Source: Acetobacteraceae bacterium (GTDB lineage: Bacteria > Pseudomonadota > Alphaproteobacteria > Acetobacterales > Acetobacteraceae). From it: 8,570 bases of DNA. The stretch is taken from positions 1-8,570 of the forward strand of contig CANFIE010000151.1 of NCBI GenBank assembly GCA_947446625.1. The letters are read 5' to 3'. Numbering within the stretch: the first letter of the stretch is position 1; the number at the start of each line of letters is the position of its first letter. Of this stretch, positions 1 to 6,129 are shown one piece after another. Made by a program: the position numbers and the translations under genes. A model generated the notes under the pieces. It was not told the DNA's origin. It saw only the letters and a list, made by a program, of their open reading frames with translations, and ran no database searches.

Positions 1-83
1 GGGTTTCGCCACCCAGCACGCGGCTGGCCTTGCGCCCTGGCACGCGCCGTGCGAGCCTGCGCGAATATTGCGGGACGCTTGGC

Positions 84-683
84 ATGGTTGGTTCGGAAAA
101 TCCGGTGGCGCGGGCGCTGGCCGCCCCGGCGCGGTGGTGCGCCATTCTGGCCGGCTGGTGGCTGCTGGGCCTGGCGGTGCTGACGGTGGTGGAGATTCTC
201 TGCCGCAAATTCTTCAGCATCTCGTTGCAGGGCGTGGATGAGATTGGCGCCTATACCCTGGCCATCTTCTCCACCCTGGGCTTTGCCTGGGCGCTGGTGC
301 TGAAGGCGCATACCCGGGTGGACTTCATGCTGGGCCGCATGCCGGCCTGGCTGCGCGCGGTGCTGAACGCCACCGCCTATGCCCTGCTGGCCGCCATGGC
401 CGTGTACGCCGCCTGGCGCGGCTGGCACGTGCTGGAGGAAAGCCTGGAATTCCAGAGCCACGCCAATTCCCCGCTGCAAACGCCGCTCTGGCTGCCGCAG
501 TCGCTGTGGCTGGCCGGGCTGGTGATGTTCGCCCTGGCCGCCACCGCCATGGGGGCGCATGCCTGCTGGCTGCTGCTGGTGGACCGCGCCCGGCTCAACC
601 GGCTGTACGGGCCGATGACGCTTGAGGAAGAAGTGGAGGCCGAGGCCGGCATTGTGCTGAAGACCGAGGGTGCCGCGCCATGA
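84..683 (+). CDS. TRAP transporter small permease (DctQ family)
   Basis: This is the small membrane subunit of a tripartite ATP-independent periplasmic (TRAP) transporter. It pairs with the large permease in the inner membrane for ion-driven uptake of organic acids. From ATG 84 it is 199 aa, a usual DctQ length, with four hydrophobic segments at about residues 18-38, 56-74, 92-110 and 136-165. The DctQ-type core is visible in the stretch VDEIGAYTLAIFSTLGFAWA followed by KAHTRVD (residues 51-80). The tail is acidic (EEEVEAEAG). I chose ATG 84 because GGGA lies 8 nt upstream and the protein then starts just before the first helix. The frame is open to the left window edge, with a TTG at 30, so a longer N-terminus cannot be excluded. 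The stop overlaps the start of the large permease by 4 nt, which implies translational coupling. The family call is firm; the substrate is unknown. Confidence 0.9.
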   Translation: MVGSENPVARALAAPARWCAILAGWWLLGLAVLTVVEILCRKFFSISLQGVDEIGAYTLAIFSTLGFAWALVLKAHTRVDFMLGRMPAWLRAVLNATAYALLAAMAVYAAWRGWHVLEESLEFQSHANSPLQTPLWLPQSLWLAGLVMFALAATAMGAHACWLLLVDRARLNRLYGPMTLEEEVEAEAGIVLKTEGAAP

Positions 684-1984
684 TCGGCGTGGGAGAAGCC
701 GCCATTGGCTTTGGCATTCTGGTGGCGCTGCTGTTCCTGGGGCTGCATGTGGCCACGGGCATGTTCATCGTGGCGGCGCTGGGGGCCTCGCTCTACCTCA
801 GCCCGGCGCTGGTGGCGGCGTTGGGCACGCAGCTCTGGGCCTCGATGGAGGATTACGTCCTCCTCTCCATCCCGCTCTACATCCTGCTGGGTGAGATTCT
901 GGTGCGCAGCGGCAGCACCGACAAGCTTTACCGCAGCCTGGCGGATTGGCTGAACATTCTGCCCGGCGGGCTGCTGCACACCAATATCGGCGCCTCGGCG
1001 ATTTTCTCGGCGGTGTCGGGTTCCTCGGTGGCCACGGCGGCCACGGTGGCCACGGTGGCGCTGCCGGCCTTCCGCACCCGCAACTATGACGACCGCCTGG
1101 TGCTCGGCTCCATCGCCGCCGGCGCTTCGCTGGGCAACCTGATCCCGCCCGGCATTGCGCTGATTGTGTATGGCGCCATGACCAATACCTCGGTCGGGCA
1201 GCTTTACGCCGCGGCCGTGGTGCCGGGCGTGATCATGACGCTGCTGTTCATGGCCACCATTGTGATCATGGGCTGGATCAAGCCCAGTTGGACCCAGCAG
1301 AAGGAAACGCTGGACCCGCTGGCCATTCGCCTCCGCCGGCTGGTGGATTTGCTGCCGCCGCTGGTGATCTTCGGCATCATCATGGGCAGCATCTACAGCG
1401 GCTGGGCCACGGTGACGGAAAGCGCCGCGCTGGCCGTGGTGGCGGCGCTGCCCATTGCCGCGCTGTATGGCCGGCTGAACGTGAAGATGCTGCACGAGGC
1501 CTTCCTGGCCACGGCGTCATTGACCGCCATGAGCCTGCTGATCCTGGCCATGGCCTTCTACCTGAACTTCGTGCTGGGCCTGCTGGGCGTTACCCCGGCG
1601 CTGGGCGCCTTTGTCACCGGGCTGGGTGCCACGCAGGTGGAACTCATCCTGGTGCTCACCGTGTTCTACCTGCTGCTGGGCGTCTTCTTCGAGACGCTGC
1701 CGATGCTGGTGGGCACCGTGCCAGTGGTGTTCCCGGTCATCATGGCGGCGGGGATAGACCCCGTATGGTTCGGCGTGTTCATCGTGCTGATGTGCGAAAT
1801 CTCGCTGATCTCGCCGCCCGTGGGCATGACGCTCTACGTCATTCAGGCGGTGCGACGGGAAGGCACCATCGCCCAGGTGTTCCAGGGTACCGTGCCCTTC
1901 TTCATCGCCATGGTGGTGATGACCGCGCTGCTGATTGCCTGGCCCGAAATGGCGCTGTGGCTGCCTCGCCTGACCTACAACTGA
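680..1984 (+). CDS. TRAP transporter large permease (DctM family)
   Basis: This is the large, translocating permease subunit of the TRAP transporter, in the inner membrane. The 434-aa length is typical of DctM. The protein is almost entirely hydrophobic helices, and several family signatures are visible: GSSVATAATVATVALPAF (residues 114-131), the half-site IPPGIALI (155-162), ATVTESAALAV (243-253) and the second half-site ISPPVGMTLYVI (377-388). The paired PPG/PPVG segments fit the two-repeat elevator-type fold of this ion-transporter superfamily. ATG 680 overlaps the small-permease stop (ATGA) and has GAGGG 9 nt upstream, so the start is well supported. The binding-protein gene follows after 21 nt. 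A short in-frame 9-nt repeat near 1030-1057 encodes part of the conserved GSSVATAATVATV segment. Substrate cannot be assigned from this subunit. Confidence 0.95.
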   Translation: MIGVGEAAIGFGILVALLFLGLHVATGMFIVAALGASLYLSPALVAALGTQLWASMEDYVLLSIPLYILLGEILVRSGSTDKLYRSLADWLNILPGGLLHTNIGASAIFSAVSGSSVATAATVATVALPAFRTRNYDDRLVLGSIAAGASLGNLIPPGIALIVYGAMTNTSVGQLYAAAVVPGVIMTLLFMATIVIMGWIKPSWTQQKETLDPLAIRLRRLVDLLPPLVIFGIIMGSIYSGWATVTESAALAVVAALPIAALYGRLNVKMLHEAFLATASLTAMSLLILAMAFYLNFVLGLLGVTPALGAFVTGLGATQVELILVLTVFYLLLGVFFETLPMLVGTVPVVFPVIMAAGIDPVWFGVFIVLMCEISLISPPVGMTLYVIQAVRREGTIAQVFQGTVPFFIAMVVMTALLIAWPEMALWLPRLTYN

Positions 1985-2005
1985 ACCCCTACGGAGACCG
2001 AACAG

Positions 2006-3043
2006 ATGCGATCGCTTCTTGCCGCCCTGGCGCTGACGCTGGGGCTGAATGCCGCCCCGGCCGAGGCGCAGCAATTGCCGCTGCGTGCCGTTGGGCATTT
2101 CAGCCAGAACACCAAGCAGATTGAGATCGAGCGCGCCTTCTACAACGCGCTGCCCGGCCGCACCGGGCTGAACCTCAACATCACCTTCAACCCCATGGAC
2201 CAGATTGGCCTGCAGGCTGCTGACGCGCTGCGCCATTTGCGCACCGGGGCGTTTGACGTGATGGCCGTGCTGATCGGCCAGGTGGCGCGCGACGAACCCT
2301 TCTTCGACAGCATGGACCTGATTGGCGTTTCCACCACAGTGGCCGAGTTGGAAACCGCCGTGGCGGCGGGGCGCGAGGCGTTTGATCGGCGCCTGCAGGA
2401 ACGCTTCAATGCCCGGGTGATGGCGCTGTGGCCGTTCGGCCCGCAGTACTTCTTCTGCAACGCCCCGGTGCGCAGCGTGGCCGACCTGCGCGGCCTGAAG
2501 GTGCGCAGCTACACGCCGAGCATGACGGCGCTGGTGCAGCATTTCGGCGCCATTCCTGTGACGCTGCAGTTCAGTGAAGTGTACCCGGCGCTGCAACGCG
2601 GCCTGGTCACCTGCGGCATTACCTCGGCGGTTTCGGCCTATGCCGGGAATTGGGGTGAGGTGATCACCCATGTACTGCCGCTGTCCCTGGCGGGCGGCGT
2701 GCAGGGGCATTTCATGTCCAATGCGGCGTGGAACCGCTTCAACCCGGCGCAGCAGGCGGCGCTGACGGCGGCCTTCCGCGACCTGGAAAAGCAGCTGTGG
2801 GATTTTGCCCGCGTGAGTGACACGGAATCACTGGACTGCCTGGCCGGCCGCCCGGCCTGCACGCAGCGGCGCTTCAACACCACCATCAGCGCCGTGCCGC
2901 CCACCGATGAGCCCAAGGTGCGCGAGGCGGTGACCAGCGTGGTGCTGCCCGCCTTCCGCGACCAGTGCAACCGCATTTGGGCGGAATGCGCCGGGGTGTG
3001 GAACCGCACCATCGGCCAGGCCCGGGGCTACAGCATTCAGTAA
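2006..3043 (+). CDS. TRAP transporter periplasmic substrate-binding protein (DctP-like)
   Basis: This is the periplasmic receptor that captures the solute and delivers it to the QM permease. It is 345 aa and starts with a signal peptide: MRSLLAALALTLGLNAAPAEA, with probable cleavage after AEA near residue 21. The conserved DctP core is seen at LRGLKVRSYTPSM (161-173), where R167 corresponds to the carboxylate-binding arginine of the family, and at FSEVYPALQRGLV (189-201). The segment after this usually reads VDG-Q-E; here it is VTCGITSA, the variant expected in a cysteine-containing sub-clade. Six cysteines occur in the mature protein (151, 203, 278, 285, 321, 328), consistent with disulfides in the periplasm. 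GGAG lies 9 nt before ATG 2006. The gene is last in the operon, whereas P-Q-M is the commoner order. The retained arginine suggests a carboxylate ligand, but its identity is unknown. Confidence 0.93.
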   Translation: MRSLLAALALTLGLNAAPAEAQQLPLRAVGHFSQNTKQIEIERAFYNALPGRTGLNLNITFNPMDQIGLQAADALRHLRTGAFDVMAVLIGQVARDEPFFDSMDLIGVSTTVAELETAVAAGREAFDRRLQERFNARVMALWPFGPQYFFCNAPVRSVADLRGLKVRSYTPSMTALVQHFGAIPVTLQFSEVYPALQRGLVTCGITSAVSAYAGNWGEVITHVLPLSLAGGVQGHFMSNAAWNRFNPAQQAALTAAFRDLEKQLWDFARVSDTESLDCLAGRPACTQRRFNTTISAVPPTDEPKVREAVTSVVLPAFRDQCNRIWAECAGVWNRTIGQARGYSIQ

Positions 3044-3060
3044 AACGGCTGCGCCTACTG
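3038..3060. terminator. possible weak hairpin at convergent junction
   Basis: CAGTA (3038-3042) can pair with TACTG (3056-3060), and inside it GGC (3047-3049) pairs with GCC (3053-3055) around a TGC loop, with AAAC (3043-3046) as a bulge. It overlaps the binding-protein stop codon (TAA 3041-3043) in the 19-nt gap before the end of the convergent methyltransferase gene. There is no T-tract on either side. It may mark transcript ends for both genes but could be chance. Confidence 0.2.
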
Positions 3061-3062
3061 CC

Positions 3063-3758
3063 TCACGCGGGTACTTCGCAGTGCAGGTAGTAGGCGCGAC
3101 CTTCCCAATGCTCCCAGGTGGCGCGGACGATGAAGCCAGCGGCCTCGGCCATGGCCGCCAGGGTTTCAACGGTGAACAGCCACCACCAGGGCCCGTATTG
3201 TGCCGTGCCCTCGGCGTTGAACCAGCCGCTGCCATCCTCAAAATTGATCTTGGTGGCAACCAGGCCGAAATCGTCGAAGTGCCGCCGCACCACCGCCTGC
3301 GCCGTGCCGCGCATCGCCGGCACGGCAATCATCCGGCCTTCGGAAAAATCCAGCGAGCCGGCCGCATTGCTCAGCTTTTCCGGCACAATCATGGAGCCAA
3401 GCAGCAGGTGCTGCCCGGTCATCCGGCGCAGTTGCTGCAGGGAATAATACGGGCTGGGGCAGTGGTAGATCACCCCCGAGCAGTGCAGCACGTCGAACTT
3501 GCCCACCTGCGCGGGCAGCGCGGGGTCATCCAGGTTGCCGCAGATGCTGGCATAGCCGGTCAGCCCCTGTGCCGCGCAATGGGAGTCGAAGGCCTGCCAC
3601 AGGTAATTGCCCGCGGTCTGCTCATCAATCATCGTGGCGCTGGCGCAGCCAGCCCGCAGTGCCGGGGTAATCCGCTCATTCACCGTGCCCCACAGCCCGC
3701 CAAGGTCGGCAAAGCTGCGGCCCGGGACCAGCGTGGTGATCAGGTCATTCACATCCAT
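3063..3758 (-). CDS. class I SAM-dependent methyltransferase
   Basis: This is a putative cytoplasmic methyltransferase of 231 aa using S-adenosylmethionine. The Rossmann-like SAM site is visible as FADLGGLWGTVNE (residues 16-28, motif I glycines), followed by a second strand ending in acidic residues (ATMIDEQ, D45/E46). Motif IV lies at GKFDVLHCSGVIYHCPSP (87-103). The form V-I-Y-H-x-x-S-P followed by L-x-Q-L-R resembles the CmoB/DUF1698-like group of small-molecule or tRNA methyltransferases. A tryptophan-rich WWWLFT (191-196) and an AAGF element (206-209) follow, as in many such enzymes. I chose ATG 3758 because the region upstream (proline-rich, no homology-like character) reads as untranslated leader; GGGA lies 12 nt away, a weak ribosome site. 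It is divergent from the VOC/oxygenase operon. The acceptor substrate is unknown; it may modify a phenolic or carboxylate metabolite of this locus, but that is inference. Confidence 0.82.
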   Translation of the reverse strand: MDVNDLITTLVPGRSFADLGGLWGTVNERITPALRAGCASATMIDEQTAGNYLWQAFDSHCAAQGLTGYASICGNLDDPALPAQVGKFDVLHCSGVIYHCPSPYYSLQQLRRMTGQHLLLGSMIVPEKLSNAAGSLDFSEGRMIAVPAMRGTAQAVVRRHFDDFGLVATKINFEDGSGWFNAEGTAQYGPWWWLFTVETLAAMAEAAGFIVRATWEHWEGRAYYLHCEVPA

Positions 3759-3874
3759 GGTGTTTTGGTGTCCCGGCGGTGGCGGCAGCAGGCATTCGGG
3801 TGGTTGCGCCGCCCGGTTTGCCCAACACGAGGAATCGCGGCACAGTATCACGAATAATCCAAGGGAAGAATGTC
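3759..3874. promoter_or_regulatory. divergent intergenic region, probable promoters
   Basis: This 116-nt spacer separates the minus-strand methyltransferase from the plus-strand VOC/oxygenase operon. It is the only non-coding gap in the window large enough for two promoters and an operator. Its right end (about 3841-3874) is visibly richer in A and T than the genes and ends in AAGGGAAG, a strong ribosome-binding site 6 nt before ATG 3875. TTGCCC at 3818-3823 could be a -35 box, but no good -10 box sits at 17-18 nt from it (CAGTAT at 3843-3848 is 19 nt away and a poor match). I found no clear palindromic operator. The assignment rests on gene arrangement. Confidence 0.4.
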
Positions 3875-4306
3875 ATGGCCCACCCGCCGCAGGTCCAGCA
3901 TATGGATCACTTCACCATCGTCTCCAGTAACATCGCCGAGACGCAGGCCTTTTATGCCGAGCTGGGGCTGAACCCCGGCCCGCGCCCGCGCTTCATGCGC
4001 GATGGCCTCTGGCTCTACGCCGCCGCCGGCCGGCCCATTCTGCACGTTATCGAGGTGGACAAGCTGCCGGAAAGCCGCCGCGGCGTGCTGGACCACATGG
4101 CCTTCTTCTCCACTGACGTGCAGCGCGCGCTGGACTGGATCCGCGCCAAGGGCCTGCCCTTCCGCCTGCAACGCGCGCCGGAGCCGTTCAACATCTGGCA
4201 GATGTTCTTCCCCGGCCCGAATGGCGAGGAAGTGGAACTGGACTTCGCGCCCGAGGAAGCGGCGCCGGCCGGCTGGGAAGGCAAGCCCATCGTCAAGGCC
4301 GCATGA
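3875..4306 (+). CDS. VOC-fold (glyoxalase/dioxygenase superfamily) protein
   Basis: This is a 143-aa member of the vicinal oxygen chelate superfamily, which includes glyoxalase I, fosfomycin-resistance enzymes, epimerases and type I extradiol dioxygenases. Two beta-alpha-beta-beta-beta modules are visible. The first starts MDHFTIVSSNIAETQAFYAE (residues 10-29) and ends ILHVIEV (55-61); the second starts LDHMAFFSTDVQRALDW (72-88) and ends NGEEVELDF (116-124). Candidate metal ligands in the family positions are H12, H57 or E60, H74 and E121, so the site looks intact. The length fits a stand-alone single-domain VOC protein, about half a classical extradiol dioxygenase. ATG 3875 is supported by AAGGGAAG 6 nt upstream. 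The gene is first in a coupled operon, and its stop overlaps the oxygenase alpha start (ATGA at 4303). A role in the same pathway, such as ring cleavage, isomerisation or detoxification, is likely, but the reaction is not determinable here. Confidence 0.87.
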   Translation: MAHPPQVQHMDHFTIVSSNIAETQAFYAELGLNPGPRPRFMRDGLWLYAAAGRPILHVIEVDKLPESRRGVLDHMAFFSTDVQRALDWIRAKGLPFRLQRAPEPFNIWQMFFPGPNGEEVELDFAPEEAAPAGWEGKPIVKAA

Positions 4307-5625
4307 ATCCGGCGCGCATCGCCGGCCTGGTGGATGACCGGCCGGCGGAAGGCGTATTCCGCGTGCATGCCGACGCCTTCCGTTCGCAGGATGTGTTCGA
4401 CCTGGAGATGCGCACCATCTTCGAGGCCGGCTGGTGCTTTGCCGGGCTGGAATGCCAGGTACCGAAGGCGCACGACTTCTTCACCACCCGCATTGGCCGC
4501 CAGCCCGTGGTGGTGCAGCGCGGGGCGGATGGCCGGGTGCGCGCCTTCCTCAATGCCTGCCGGCACAAGGGCGCCATGGTGTGCCATGTGCAGGCCGGCA
4601 ATGCCCGCACGCATAGCTGCGCCTATCACGGCTGGGCCTATGACAGTACGGGCGCCAATGTCGGCATCAAGCTGCGGCGGCAGGGTGCCTATACCCCGGC
4701 CTTTGATGCCGAGAGCCACGACCTGCGCCCGGCGCGCTGCGAGAGCTACCGGGGCTTTTTGTTCGTGAGCCTGAACCATGATGTGCCGCCGCTGGTGGAG
4801 CATCTGGGCGGCATGGCGGTGTTCCTGGACCTGGTGGCGGATCAATCTCCCGAAGGGATGGAATTGCTGCCGGGGCCGGTGACCTACACCTTCAATGCCA
4901 ACTGGAAATTCCAGGTGGAGAATACCGGCGACGTCTATCACTTCACCTCCACGCATCCTTCGTACATTGATGTGCTGGCCGGGCGGAAAGCCCAGGGGGC
5001 CGAGGCGCCGACCACCTATTCCCGCTTCCGCGAACAGGCTCTGGTGCGCGGCAGCTTCTGCTTTGCCCAGGGCCACAGCGCCATGTGGGGCAGCAACCCC
5101 ACGCCGGAGGCGCGCCCGCTGTTCCTGAGCTTGGACGAGGTGGAAGCGCGGGTTGGCGAAATGCGCGCCCGCTGGATGCTGGCGGTGCGCAACGTGACCA
5201 TCTTCCCCAATGTGCAATTCGCCGAGAATGCCTCGCTGCAGATGCGCGTGATTCGCCCGCTGGGGCCGGGCCGCACCGAGATGACCGGCTATTGCCTGGC
5301 CGCCAAGGGCGAGCCACGCGAGGCCCGACTGCGACGCATTCGGCAGTATGAGGAGTTCTTCAACCCCTCGGGCTTGGCCACGCCGGATGACACCACCGCC
5401 TATGAGGATTGCCAGGCTGGCATGCAGGCCGGGCAGGTGGACTGGCATCAGGGCTATATGCGCGGCATGGCCGTGGTGCGGCAGGGCGCCGATGACTACG
5501 CCCGCGAATTGGGCGTGGCGCCGCAAACCAGCGCGCATGGCGGCTTTGAGATGGGCGACGAGACGATTTTCCACGGCCCCTGGCGCCATTGGCGCGAGGT
5601 GCTGATGCGGGCCGCCGCGCCATGA
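4303..5625 (+). CDS. Rieske non-heme iron oxygenase, alpha (catalytic) subunit
   Basis: This is the catalytic large subunit of an aromatic-ring-hydroxylating dioxygenase, which adds O2 to an arene using electrons passed through its Rieske [2Fe-2S] centre. The 440-aa protein has a complete N-terminal Rieske motif: C86-R-H88, then 17 residues, then C106-A-Y-H109. The mononuclear iron site is also intact: ENTGDVYHFTSTH (206-218) supplies D210 (the bridging Asp), H213 and H218 with the same spacing as D205/H208/H213 of naphthalene dioxygenase. TPDDTTAYEDCQAGMQAG (360-377) supplies the third ligand, most likely D363. The TPDD...CQ...G segment and the beta partner favour the benzoate/anthranilate/salicylate-hydroxylase group, so an aromatic carboxylate is the best substrate guess. 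The ATG overlaps the VOC stop by 4 nt, and the stop overlaps the beta start by 4 nt. AAGG sits 4 nt upstream. No reductase gene follows. Confidence 0.95.
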   Translation: MNPARIAGLVDDRPAEGVFRVHADAFRSQDVFDLEMRTIFEAGWCFAGLECQVPKAHDFFTTRIGRQPVVVQRGADGRVRAFLNACRHKGAMVCHVQAGNARTHSCAYHGWAYDSTGANVGIKLRRQGAYTPAFDAESHDLRPARCESYRGFLFVSLNHDVPPLVEHLGGMAVFLDLVADQSPEGMELLPGPVTYTFNANWKFQVENTGDVYHFTSTHPSYIDVLAGRKAQGAEAPTTYSRFREQALVRGSFCFAQGHSAMWGSNPTPEARPLFLSLDEVEARVGEMRARWMLAVRNVTIFPNVQFAENASLQMRVIRPLGPGRTEMTGYCLAAKGEPREARLRRIRQYEEFFNPSGLATPDDTTAYEDCQAGMQAGQVDWHQGYMRGMAVVRQGADDYARELGVAPQTSAHGGFEMGDETIFHGPWRHWREVLMRAAAP

Positions 5626-6110
5626 CCGCGCTGGCCGAGGCCAGTGCCGTACTGTTCGCCGAGGCGGCGGCGCTGGATGAACGCCGCTGGGCCGATTGGC
5701 TGGCGCTGTTCACTGAGGATGCGGTGTACCACGTGCCCGCCTGGCGCGATGAGACGACGCCGACCAGCGACCCCGAGGCCGAAATCTCGTTGATCTACTG
5801 CGCCAGCCGGGCCGGGCTGGAGGAGCGGGTGCAGCGCATCACCGGCGGGCGTTCCGTGGCCAGCCTGCCGCCGCCGCGCACGGCGCATGCCGTCAGCAAT
5901 ATTGTGGTGGCCGAGGATGGCGCCGGGCTGCTGGTGCGCAGTGTGTGGACCAGCCATGTGTACAATGTGAAGCGGCGCGAACAGCACGTGTTCTTCAGCC
6001 GGGTGACGCATCGGCTGGTGCGGCGCGAGAGTGGCTGGCGCATCGCGCATCGGCACGCGCTGCTGCTGAATGACTGCCTGCCGACGCTGCTGGATGTGTA
6101 TTCGCTGTAG
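5622..6110 (+). CDS. Rieske oxygenase beta (small) subunit
   Basis: This is the structural small subunit of the alpha3-beta3 type oxygenase, with an NTF2/SnoaL-like cone fold. At 162 aa it has the usual size. Family hallmarks are LDERRWADWLALFTEDAVYH (residues 18-37) and VPAW (38-41), EISLIYC (54-60), the basic RVQRITGGRS (69-78), PRTAHAVSNI (84-93), and the C-terminal GWRIAHRHALLLND plus LLDVYSL (139-162). This pattern is that of the benzoate/anthranilate dioxygenase beta group. I chose ATG 5622 because it forms the ATGA overlap with the alpha stop and starts at MTALAEASA. An upstream start at 5589 would add residues that are simply the alpha coding region in another frame. There is no clear ribosome site, so translation probably depends on coupling to alpha. 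It is the last gene of the operon, and the convergent MFS gene ends 15 nt beyond. Confidence 0.95.
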   Translation: MTALAEASAVLFAEAAALDERRWADWLALFTEDAVYHVPAWRDETTPTSDPEAEISLIYCASRAGLEERVQRITGGRSVASLPPPRTAHAVSNIVVAEDGAGLLVRSVWTSHVYNVKRREQHVFFSRVTHRLVRRESGWRIAHRHALLLNDCLPTLLDVYSL

Positions 6111-6129
6111 CGCTTGATTGGCGCGCTAC
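6107..6129. terminator. shared stop-codon inverted repeat, possible bidirectional terminator
   Basis: GTAGCGC (6107-6113) and GCGCTAC (6123-6129) form a perfect 7-bp inverted repeat with a 9-nt loop. The left arm contains the TAG stop of the oxygenase beta gene (6108-6110), and the right arm contains the complement of the TAG stop of the MFS gene (6126-6128). It fills the 15-nt gap between two convergent genes. No T-run follows on either strand, so it is not a textbook intrinsic terminator. It could still act as a transcript-end or RNA-stabilising hairpin in both directions. Confidence 0.4.

Noticed and set aside
13..52. Two small 5-bp hairpins near the left edge (CCAGC/GCTGG and GCACG/CGTGC)
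   Set aside because: Short stems of this kind are common by chance in GC-rich DNA, there is no T-run, and the region may be coding if the small permease starts further upstream.
1029..1057. Tandem 9-nt GCCACGGYG repeat in the large permease gene
   Set aside because: It encodes the conserved GSSVATAATVATV segment of the DctM family, so it is explained by the protein.
377..1495. Long minus-strand reading frame opposite the TRAP permease genes
   Set aside because: Its product is rich in H, Q, R, G and A without family motifs, as expected from the antisense of GC-rich coding DNA. The plus-strand genes are clear family members.
1517..2710. Long minus-strand reading frame opposite the large permease and binding protein genes
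   Set aside because: Low-complexity H/Q/R-rich product with no recognisable domain; it is antisense to two well-supported genes.
3063..3851. Longer methyltransferase start at 3851
   Set aside because: The added 31 residues are proline-rich without domain character and would cover nearly all of the divergent spacer. ATG 3758 begins just before the SAM-binding domain.
3779..3874. Upstream start for the VOC gene
   Set aside because: ATG 3875 has a strong ribosome site 6 nt away and starts just before the first VOC strand; the upstream stretch would overlap the promoter region.
4015..5589. 524-codon minus-strand frame opposite the VOC and Rieske alpha genes
   Set aside because: Codon-bias shadow; the plus strand carries intact Rieske and iron-binding motifs and coupled starts.
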